Assembly: GCA_964439745.1 (NCBI GenBank)
Contig: CAYTQK010000148.1
Coordinates: 1-8,385 of the forward strand
Reading direction: 5' to 3'
From: CAYTQK01 sp964439745
Lineage (GTDB): Bacteria > Desulfobacterota > Desulfobacteria > Desulfobacterales > Desulfosudaceae
DNA length: 8,385 nt
Shown here one piece after another: positions 1-5,691 of this stretch (the stretch's first letter is position 1; each line of letters opens with the position of its first letter). Both the position numbers and the translations under genes were made by a program. The notes beneath the pieces were generated by a model. The model searched no databases. It saw only the letters and a program-made list of their open reading frames with translations, and was not told where the DNA came from.

Positions 1-11
1 AAGATAAAAAA

Positions 12-69
12 CGGACGCAGCCCGGTAGTCCAACTTGTTTTCTCCTATGAAAGTTCCGTCCGGCTTTTT
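12..69 (+). terminator. Weak imperfect hairpin followed by a T run, possible terminator of an upstream gene
   Basis: CGGACG at 12-17 can pair with CGTCCG at 57-62, and AACTT at 32-36 with AAGTT at 51-55, leaving 14 unpaired bases on the left arm (18-31). The outer stem is followed by five T residues at 65-69, and A residues at 7-11 could pair with them. This could be the terminator or the 3' end of a structured leader from something left of the window. The stems are short and the arrangement is loose. No riboswitch family was recognised in it, and the rest of 1-134 shows no convincing promoter. Confidence 0.25.
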
Positions 70-134
70 GATAAATCGCCCGGCAGGGTGCCAGTTGAAG
101 GGAAGTCTTTCTTTAATGATTGCAAGGGGGGATG

Positions 135-1625
135 ATGTCAATGGACAGGGAAAAGGAGCTGATGCTCAAGGCGGTCGATTCGTCCCAGAGAAAGTTTTTT
201 ATTATTGATCCGGATTATATCATACTGGCGGCCAATCGCTACACCAAGCAACTGGCCGGGGGGAACGAAATCAAGGGCAAATATTGTTACGAGGTGTTTT
301 GTAAACGGGAAGCCCCTTGTGCAGACTGTACCGCCCGGCAGGTCAAGGAAACCTGTCAGCCCGCCCTGGCCAGTGTCAAACGGGGCAGTTTCGAGGTGGC
401 CGGCGATGGCGCCTGCTTTTATTCTTACCCCATTTTTGCGGGCAATGAAATCGAGGCCTTGGTAACCCTTGATTTTGATATTTACGCCGTGGGTGAGATG
501 CTGGAAAGGATTGAACGGTCCAACGCCTTTCTGCATAACCTGATTCTGAGCTCGGTGGACGGCGTCATCGCGGCGGACATGACCGGCCGGATCATTGTTT
601 TTAACGAGGCTGCCTCGGAAATAACCGGATACGGAATGGAAGAGGCCTTTCAAAACCTGGATATCCGGGATGTCTATCCCGGAGACGGCGCCCGCGAGGT
701 GATGCGCCGCCTGCGCAGCGACGATTACGGCGGCAGGGGAAAGTTGAAGTCCTACGAGGTGACCATGCTGCGCAGGGATGGCGGTACCATACCCATTCGG
801 CTCAACGCTTCGGTGGTTTACGAAGGGGAAAAGGAGATCGCTTCCATTGGTTTTTTTCATGACATGACCGAAGAATTGCAGATGAAGGCCAACCTGGAAA
901 AAGCCCAGACCCAGCTGCTGCAAGCGGAAAAAATGTCTTCGCTGGGGAAGCTGGCGGCCGGGGTGGCCCATCAGCTGAACAATCCGCTGGGCGGGATTAC
1001 CCTCTACGCCAAGCTGCTGCTGGAGGATTACGACCTGGGAGAGGATGCCGTCGAGGACGTCAACCGTATCCTCCGGGACGCCCAGCGGGGCAGTGAAACC
1101 GTCAAGGAGCTGCTGGAGTTTGCCCGCCAGACAAAGCAGAAAAAGACCTCCGTGGACATCAACCAGGCCGTTTCCCGGACCCTTTTTCTGCTGGAGAACC
1201 AGACCCTGTTTCATGATATCGAAATTGACAAAAATTTTTCCGAACATCCCATTTTTGTGGCGGCCGATATGCAGCAGATGAACCATGTCTTCATGAACAT
1301 TATTCTCAACGCCGCCCAGGCCATGGAAAGCAAGGGACGGCTGGGCATTGAGACCGCCCTGCGGCCCGGCGGAGAGCGCATGATCATCAGGATTACCGAC
1401 ACGGGGCCGGGAATACCTGCTGAGGTCCTGGCGCATATCTTCGAGCCCTTTTATACTACCAAGGAGGAAGGCAAGGGCACAGGCCTCGGGCTGAGCCTGG
1501 TCTACAGCATTATTGACGAACATGGCGGCACTATTTCTGCGGATAACAAGCCGGAAGGGGGGGCTGTTTTCACGATAGAACTGCCCGTTGAAACGGAAAA
1601 AGGAGACGAGGAAAGTGAAAGCTAA
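135..1625 (+). CDS. PAS-PAS sensor histidine kinase (NtrB-like transmitter)
   Basis: This is a 496-residue, apparently cytosolic kinase with no membrane segment. Two PAS-type sensor domains come first (about 10-115 and 130-250). A HisKA dimerisation domain follows with the phospho-acceptor His at residue 279 (codon 969-971, motif GVAHQLNNPL), then a HATPase_c domain with an N box (about 385-395, NIILNAAQAM), G1 box DTGPGIP starting at 422, F box FEPFYTTK and G2 box GTGLGLSL at 448-455. The first PAS carries six cysteines (51, 56, 62, 65, 74, 94), including a PCxxC pair, which hints at a metal, heme or redox ligand set. The start is chosen at ATG 135 because AAGGGGGG at 124-131 is a Shine-Dalgarno sequence; ATG 141 is an alternative, and the in-frame TTG at 120 lies upstream of the ribosome site. 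The residue after the acceptor His is Gln instead of the usual Glu/Asp. It overlaps the next kinase gene by 11 nt, so the two are probably co-translated. The signal sensed is unknown. Confidence 0.93.
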   Translation: MSMDREKELMLKAVDSSQRKFFIIDPDYIILAANRYTKQLAGGNEIKGKYCYEVFCKREAPCADCTARQVKETCQPALASVKRGSFEVAGDGACFYSYPIFAGNEIEALVTLDFDIYAVGEMLERIERSNAFLHNLILSSVDGVIAADMTGRIIVFNEAASEITGYGMEEAFQNLDIRDVYPGDGAREVMRRLRSDDYGGRGKLKSYEVTMLRRDGGTIPIRLNASVVYEGEKEIASIGFFHDMTEELQMKANLEKAQTQLLQAEKMSSLGKLAAGVAHQLNNPLGGITLYAKLLLEDYDLGEDAVEDVNRILRDAQRGSETVKELLEFARQTKQKKTSVDINQAVSRTLFLLENQTLFHDIEIDKNFSEHPIFVAADMQQMNHVFMNIILNAAQAMESKGRLGIETALRPGGERMIIRITDTGPGIPAEVLAHIFEPFYTTKEEGKGTGLGLSLVYSIIDEHGGTISADNKPEGGAVFTIELPVETEKGDEESES

Positions 1626-3111
1626 ACACCCCATCAAGATTCTGGTGGTTGATGATGAGCAGGACATCCGGGAGGGATGCGTCCGGGTTCTGCGGCGAGT
1701 CGAGAACTGTGAGGTAAAGGCCGCGCCCAATGGGAAAGAAGGACTGGCCATGATCGAAGAAGAAGCCTTTGCCATCGTGCTGCTGGACCTGAAGATGCCG
1801 GGCATCGACGGTATGGACGTTCTGCGCGAGATCCAGGCCAGGGAAGAAGATATCCTGGTGATCATAATCACCGGCTTTGCCACCGTGGAAACGGCCATTG
1901 AAGCCATGAAACAGGGGGCCTACGATTTCATCCCCAAGCCGTTTGATCCCACCCAGCTGCGCATGGTGGTGGAACGGGCCCTGGACAAGATCCGGCTGGA
2001 AGCGGAACGACGCCAGCTGGCCGAGGAGCGCCAGAAGACCCTGGCCGATCTGGATACCGAGAAAAGCCGCATCAGCGCCATCGTGGAGTCGCTGCCCAAT
2101 GGCATGGTGGTGACTGACCAGTCCGGACGGGTGGTTTTGCTCAATCCCGCCTTCGCCGAGATCGCCGGTCTGGGAAGGGGCATCTCGGCCGGCCAGGACA
2201 TTGCCGATTATATCGATGATGCGGGCTTTTGCGAGATGGTCCGGGCGCTCTCCGCGGGCGAGGGCGGGAGCGTCAACGAAGTGTCTACGTATGAAATGGA
2301 GGCCGCCGGCGGCAAATACCTGATGGCCCGGGGGCGCTCGGTGTACAGTGAAGCCGGCGACTGCATCGGTGCCGTGGTGACCCTGGGCGACATTACCTCC
2401 ATCAAGATGCTGGATCAGCTCAAATCCGAGTTCGTGGCCAAGGTCTCCCACGAACTGCGGTCCCCCTTGTCTACCATTCACGAACAACTCAGCGTGGTCT
2501 TGAAAGACATGGCCGGCGGTGACGCCGAAGCCCATGATGAACAATACCTGATTTCCCGGGCCAAGGAGAAGACCAGCGGCCTGATTTCACTGATCGGCGA
2601 TCTGCTGGATTTGTCCCGGATTGAATCCGGCGGTACCGGGCACAATATCCAGTCGGTCAAGCTGGACGAACTGCTCTCCAGTATTGTCGACTTTCTCGGT
2701 TCCCGGGCCAAAGCCAAGCAGCAGAACCTTTCCCTGGAACTGGCCGCCTCCGATTTTCCGGAAATTACCGCCGATCCCCTGGCCCTGGAGAGCATCTTCG
2801 GCAACCTGGTCACCAATGCCATTAACTATACCGGCGAGGGCGGCCAGATCCGGGTGGAGATGGCGCCGACGGACGACGGTCTGGAGGTCAAGGTGGCGGA
2901 TAACGGCTTTGGCATTGAGGCGCGGCACCAGGAGAAGATTTTTGAAAAGTTCTACCGGGTCAAGGATGAGAAGACCCGCTTTGTCACCGGTACCGGCCTG
3001 GGGCTGCCGATTGTCAAGGGCCTGGTGGAGCAGATGAATGGAACCATTACGCTGGAGAGTGCGCCGGGGGAGGGATCGATCTTTACGGTGACACTGCCGG
3101 TAAAAGAATAG
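1615..3111 (+). CDS. Receiver-PAS-histidine kinase hybrid
   Basis: This is a 498-residue protein. An N-terminal NtrC-like receiver domain (about 6-122) has the acidic pair D13/D14, phospho-acceptor D58 (LLDLKMPG), T86 (IITGFA) and K108 (PKPF). A charged, probably coiled-coil linker (about 120-150) leads to a PAS domain (about 151-265), a HisKA domain with His279 in the canonical VSHELRSP motif (codon 2449-2451), and a HATPase_c domain with N box (NLVTNAINYT), G1 (ADNGFGIE) and G2 (GTGLGLPI). All residues needed for receiver and kinase activity are present. The start is GTG 1615, nine bases after the Shine-Dalgarno AAGGAG at 1600-1605; an upstream in-frame TTG at 1588 would place that site inside the gene. 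Receiver-first kinases are thought to let one kinase's phosphotransfer control another kinase. Because the gene overlaps the upstream kinase gene, D58 is a natural candidate target of that kinase (inference). There is no DNA-binding domain. Confidence 0.93.
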   Translation: MKAKHPIKILVVDDEQDIREGCVRVLRRVENCEVKAAPNGKEGLAMIEEEAFAIVLLDLKMPGIDGMDVLREIQAREEDILVIIITGFATVETAIEAMKQGAYDFIPKPFDPTQLRMVVERALDKIRLEAERRQLAEERQKTLADLDTEKSRISAIVESLPNGMVVTDQSGRVVLLNPAFAEIAGLGRGISAGQDIADYIDDAGFCEMVRALSAGEGGSVNEVSTYEMEAAGGKYLMARGRSVYSEAGDCIGAVVTLGDITSIKMLDQLKSEFVAKVSHELRSPLSTIHEQLSVVLKDMAGGDAEAHDEQYLISRAKEKTSGLISLIGDLLDLSRIESGGTGHNIQSVKLDELLSSIVDFLGSRAKAKQQNLSLELAASDFPEITADPLALESIFGNLVTNAINYTGEGGQIRVEMAPTDDGLEVKVADNGFGIEARHQEKIFEKFYRVKDEKTRFVTGTGLGLPIVKGLVEQMNGTITLESAPGEGSIFTVTLPVKE

Positions 3112-3144
3112 CGGTTATCCCGGTCCCGGAGACCGGGATAACCG
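3112..3144. terminator. Perfect 14-bp hairpin between convergent genes, probable bidirectional terminator
   Basis: CGGTTATCCCGGTC at 3112-3125 is the exact reverse complement of 3131-3144, with a 5-nt loop CCGGA. It begins on the base after the stop codon of the hybrid kinase (TAG, 3109-3111) and ends 9 nt before the stop codon of the response regulator on the other strand. The plus-strand exit has only GTTTG and the minus-strand exit reads CTATTCTTTTAC, so the U tracts are weak in both directions. Position and stem strength still make a shared terminator the best reading. Confidence 0.65.
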
Positions 3145-3153
3145 GTTTGAGCC

Positions 3154-3537
3154 TTATCGCAGCAGGCTTTTGACGCTTTCACAGATATCTTCGGCCGAGG
3201 CGGGTTTGGGCAGATAGTCGTCCGCCTCCATGGACATCCCGTCAAAATGGGAGTAGCGGGTGGAACTGACGTGATCGGCCACGGCCGTCAGCAGTACCAC
3301 CGGAATATCGGCGTATTTTTCATTGGATTTCAGTTCGGAGCAGACCTCGTAACCGTCTTTTTCCGGCATCATCACATCCAGGACAATGGCGTCCGGCGGG
3401 TTGGCGGTCACTTTTTCTATGGCTTCCACGCCATTATAGGCGACTTCCACGGCAAAACCCTCATCTTCCAGGTATTTTTTTACAACCGTTACCAGATCCG
3501 GCTCGTCGTCAACCACCAGCACTCTTTTTTCAGCCAT
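3154..3537 (-). CDS. Single-domain response regulator (CheY-like receiver)
   Basis: This 127-residue protein is a receiver domain and nothing more. It has the acidic residues D10/D11, phospho-acceptor D54 (IVLDVMMP), T84 (VVLLTA) and K111 (LPKPAS), so it should accept phosphate from a histidine kinase and bind Mg2+. The loop between T84 and K111 is a few residues longer than in CheY. There is no output domain, so it should act through protein-protein contact or as a phosphorelay intermediate. The start ATG at 3537 has GAGGG a short distance upstream. It lies 80 nt after metF on the same strand and could be either the last gene of that operon or separately transcribed; no convincing promoter was seen in the gap. 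Its gene converges with the two kinase genes, which are plausible partners (inference from proximity only). Confidence 0.92.
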   Translation of the reverse strand: MAEKRVLVVDDEPDLVTVVKKYLEDEGFAVEVAYNGVEAIEKVTANPPDAIVLDVMMPEKDGYEVCSELKSNEKYADIPVVLLTAVADHVSSTRYSHFDGMSMEADDYLPKPASAEDICESVKSLLR

Positions 3538-3617
3538 GATTCAATCCCTCTCTTCCGTTGTTTCTTGGTTGCAGATAGGAACCGTTTCCAAAATGAAAAA
3601 CGGCAACCCCCGTATAA

Positions 3618-4550
3618 TTAATCTATCGCAGGCCGGGGCAAAAGGCCAGCCCTTTTGGCGATTTCCGTCACTTTTTCTTCCCATTCAATGGCCATGATAT
3701 GGAATCCGCTGACCCCTTCCACTTCCTTGAGCCGCTGGATGGTCTCCACGCAGATGGTCAGGCCTTCCTCGGCCTGCTTTTCCTTGGGCGTATCGGATAA
3801 TCGCTTGACCACCTCGTCCGGCACGTCCATTCCGGGCACCCGGTTTTTCATGAACTTGGCCATGCCGGCCGATTTCATGGGGGTCACCCCGGCCAGGATG
3901 AAGACCTTTTCATGGAGCCCCCGGTCCCGGACGCCTTTCATCCATTTTTCAAATTTATCCAGGTTGTAGATGCACTGGGTCTGGATGAACTCCACCCCGG
4001 CGGCCGCTTTTTTGGCCAGCCGCGGTACCCGGATTTCAAAGGGGTCGGCAAAGGGGTTGGCGGCCGCGCCGACAAACATGGCCGGCGGGCGGGTGATCTC
4101 GTCGCCGCCCAGGAATTTTCCCTCGTCGCGCATCTGCCGCACCAGCTGGATCAGCTGCATGGAATCCAGGTCATGCACGTTCTGCCCGCTGGGACAGTCT
4201 CCGAAGCTCTGGTGGTCGCCGGACAGGCAGAGAATATTGTGAATGTCAAAGGAGGCCGCCCCCAGGATGTCGCTCTGCAGGGCAATGCGGTTGCGGTCGC
4301 GGGTGACCATCTGCAGCACCGGTTCCAGGCCCATCTGTTTCAGACGGATACAGGCGGCCAGGCTGCACAGGCGGGTGACCGAGGTCTGGTTGTCGGTAAT
4401 GTTGATGGCATCCACGCAATCCCGCAGCAGTTCGCCTTTTTTGGTGATGCCCTCGGGGTCGCTTCCCCGGGGCGGGCCGCATTCCGAGGTTACGGCCAAC
4501 TGGCCGGAGGTCAGAATTTTCTCAAGTCGGCTTGGCGTTTTCGGGCTCAT
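3618..4550 (-). CDS. metF: Methylenetetrahydrofolate reductase, MetF catalytic subunit
   Basis: This 310-residue protein belongs to the MetF family, flavin TIM-barrel enzymes that interconvert 5,10-methylene- and 5-methyl-tetrahydrofolate. Visible family features are the N-terminal SECGPPRG segment with the conserved Glu at residue 23, the DAINITDNQ strand, the GDHQSFGD segment after a CLSGD motif, the VGAAANPFADP segment typical of this family, an FIQTQCIYN strand, and FILAGVTPMKSAGMAKFM near the C-terminus. The length fits a single catalytic domain without the regulatory domain of the eukaryotic enzyme. The start ATG overlaps the metV stop by 4 nt (ATGA), so translation is probably coupled. 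Neighbouring MetV, MvhD and HdrA genes indicate the ferredoxin/Hdr-linked Wood-Ljungdahl enzyme and not a purely methionine-biosynthetic one (inference from context). Confidence 0.93.
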   Translation of the reverse strand: MSPKTPSRLEKILTSGQLAVTSECGPPRGSDPEGITKKGELLRDCVDAINITDNQTSVTRLCSLAACIRLKQMGLEPVLQMVTRDRNRIALQSDILGAASFDIHNILCLSGDHQSFGDCPSGQNVHDLDSMQLIQLVRQMRDEGKFLGGDEITRPPAMFVGAAANPFADPFEIRVPRLAKKAAAGVEFIQTQCIYNLDKFEKWMKGVRDRGLHEKVFILAGVTPMKSAGMAKFMKNRVPGMDVPDEVVKRLSDTPKEKQAEEGLTICVETIQRLKEVEGVSGFHIMAIEWEEKVTEIAKRAGLLPRPAID

Positions 4551-5215
4551 TCGGCAACATCCTCCTTGTTCACTTTTCTGGGTCCGCCGGCTCTGTCCGT
4601 GGACCAGTCCTTGATGGCAAACAGGTTCTCATAGTCGGCCATGCGGTCCAGCGCCTTGAGGCGGTCGATGATCAACTGCCAGGCGCAGTCGATTTCCTTG
4701 CTGATTTCACATTTCCCCTGGGTAGATCCGCCGCAGGGGCCGTTCAGCAGCCGTTTGGCGCACCGGGACACCGGGCAGATGCCGGCGGTGTAGGCCAGCA
4801 CGCATTGGCCGCAGGCCTGGCAGCGTTCTCCCCATACCCCGCGTTCCTCGGCGGCACCGAGAAAGCAGGTGTTGACACCGGGGTAGACCGGTGTGCTGAG
4901 GTATTTTTCGGCGGTAAACTGGACACCGACGCCGCAGGCCAAAGAAACGATGGCGTCATAGTTATCCACCCGGTCGCGGATTTCTTCCAGGTATTCATGA
5001 TCGCACTGACGCTCCAGGGTGACTTCGTCGATGGTCACTTCCCTGCCTTCCTTGCCAAAGTACATGCGCAAAGTGGAGGCCAGGATTTCAACCTCCTTTT
5101 TTCCGCCTGCTTCACAGACGGTGACACATTCATTGCACCCCAGCACCAGAATGCGGTCATGGCTCTCGAGATACCCGATAATTTCCTGCACGGGTTTGGG
5201 TTCGGCGACAATCAT
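4547..5215 (-). CDS. metV: MetV-type iron-sulfur/zinc partner subunit of methylenetetrahydrofolate reductase
   Basis: This 222-residue, cysteine-rich protein resembles the MetV family (the 'MTHFR C-terminal' cysteine domain), which partners MetF in acetogens and other Wood-Ljungdahl organisms. An N-terminal CNECVTVC cluster (C27, C30, C34) is followed by an alpha/beta region with the segment SLACGVGVQF. A C-terminal cluster has CQACGQC, GICPVSRC and NGPCGG(S) motifs, which are typical of this family. In Moorella, MetV carries iron-sulfur centres that pass electrons to flavin-bearing MetF. The same job is inferred here, with MvhD/HdrA on the other side. The start ATG at 5215 has the Shine-Dalgarno GAGGA at 5227-5223 with 7-nt spacing. 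It sits 38 nt after mvhD and overlaps metF by 4 nt. Confidence 0.88.
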   Translation of the reverse strand: MIVAEPKPVQEIIGYLESHDRILVLGCNECVTVCEAGGKKEVEILASTLRMYFGKEGREVTIDEVTLERQCDHEYLEEIRDRVDNYDAIVSLACGVGVQFTAEKYLSTPVYPGVNTCFLGAAEERGVWGERCQACGQCVLAYTAGICPVSRCAKRLLNGPCGGSTQGKCEISKEIDCAWQLIIDRLKALDRMADYENLFAIKDWSTDRAGGPRKVNKEDVAE

Positions 5216-5253
5216 GTGGCTATCCTCGTTTTATTTAGGGTGATTGCCGGCGG

Positions 5254-5691
5254 TCAGGCCGCCTGACGCTTTGTTTTTTTCGGCTTGACCGGGCTGGGGC
5301 CAAGGGCGGCAATCCGGTCAAACATTTCCTGGGCATACTGGGCGAAAAGCGGGCCTTCGCCGGAGGAAAGATTATACATCTGGGCGCGCTCCCCCTCAAT
5401 ACCGATGGATTCCAGAATCCGCTGCGCCCGTTCCACCCGCCGCCGGGCCTTGAGATTGCCGCTGATAAAATGGCAATCCCCTTCCAGGCAGCCGACCAGG
5501 CACACTCCGTCGGCCCCTTTTTCAAAGGCCCGCAGGATATGGATAAGATCCACCTTGCCGGTGCAGGGAACCCGGATGATTTTGATACTGGTCGAGTACT
5601 GCAGTCGCATGGAACCTGCCAGGTCCGCGGCGGAATACCCTCAGTAATTGCAGCAAAAAGCGATGATGACCGGTTCGAAATTGTCTGCCAT
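5254..5691 (-). CDS. mvhD: MvhD/FrhD-family iron-sulfur subunit with in-frame UGA, probable selenoprotein
   Basis: Read with UGA as selenocysteine, the gene encodes 145 residues matching the MvhD (methyl-viologen-reducing hydrogenase delta subunit) family along its whole length. The N-terminus FEPVIIAFCCNY-U-GYSAADLAGS precedes the conserved RLQY, IIRVPCTGKVD, GADGVCLVGC and GDCHFISGN segments. UGA is codon 17 (5643-5641), where most homologues have the last Cys of CCNxC. Other cysteines are 13, 14, 43, 64, 68 and 73. The start ATG at 5691 shares its A with the hdrA stop (TGATG) and follows GGAGGAGGT (5706-5698) at 6-nt spacing. MvhD carries a 2Fe-2S centre and delivers electrons to HdrA. The next in-frame ATG, 5610, has no good ribosome site and would discard the conserved motif. 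Sec-containing MvhD homologues (VhuD) are known in methanogens. A nonsense mutation or sequencing error is the alternative, but the hairpin downstream and the exact position argue against it. The C-terminal tail is lysine-rich (KPKKTKRQ). Confidence 0.88.
5606..5643 (-). promoter_or_regulatory. UGA codon and SECIS-like hairpin within mvhD
   Basis: Taking the U of UGA (5643) as base 1, GGACCU at 18-23 pairs with AGGUUCC at 27-33 with one bulged U, closing a GGC apical loop at bases 24-26. A lower stem CGC (15-17) with GCG (36-38) extends it across a two-base bulge. Bacterial SECIS elements lie directly after the UGA, within the coding region, and show a short stem with a G-containing apical loop about 20 nt downstream; the E. 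coli fdhF element has its key loop bases at 23-24 in the same numbering. This hairpin fits in position and shape. The bulged U is on the 3' side, unlike fdhF. Pairing was judged by eye. Confidence 0.65.

Noticed and set aside
95..134. Possible promoter for the kinase genes (TTGAAG at 95-100 and the following AT-rich stretch)
   Set aside because: No -10-like hexamer at 16-18 nt spacing and no GG-N10-GC sigma-54 pattern was found.
120..134. TTG at 120 (and TTG at 1588 for the second kinase) as start codons
   Set aside because: In both cases the Shine-Dalgarno sequence lies downstream of the TTG, in good position for the later ATG 135 and GTG 1615.
138..1907. Long open frame of 589 codons on the minus strand opposite the first kinase
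   Set aside because: It lies antisense to a well-supported kinase gene, its translation shows no recognisable domain, and long antisense frames are common in GC-rich genes.
1570..2544. Open frame of 324 codons on the minus strand opposite the hybrid kinase
   Set aside because: It is rich in His, Gly and Gln without family signatures and is a shadow of the receiver and PAS coding sequence on the plus strand.
3582..3603. CCGTTT and AAACGG inverted repeat with a 10-nt loop between metF and the receiver gene
   Set aside because: Only 6 bp with mostly A-T inner pairs and no U run after it on the minus strand; too weak to call a terminator or operator.
3912..5266. Plus-strand open frames of 240 and 244 codons opposite metF and metV
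   Set aside because: They lie opposite two clear MetF and MetV genes and encode low-complexity, unrecognisable proteins.
5254..5610. mvhD starting at ATG 5610 as a complete 118-residue gene
   Set aside because: No good ribosome site precedes 5610, the product would lack the conserved N-terminal strand and CCNxC motif, and a much better coupled start exists at 5691.
5641..5643. The mvhD UGA as a simple nonsense mutation making a pseudogene
   Set aside because: The stop is UGA specifically, falls exactly on a family cysteine known to be Sec in some homologues, is followed by a SECIS-like hairpin, and the rest of the gene shows no decay. It cannot be fully excluded without the genome's sel genes.
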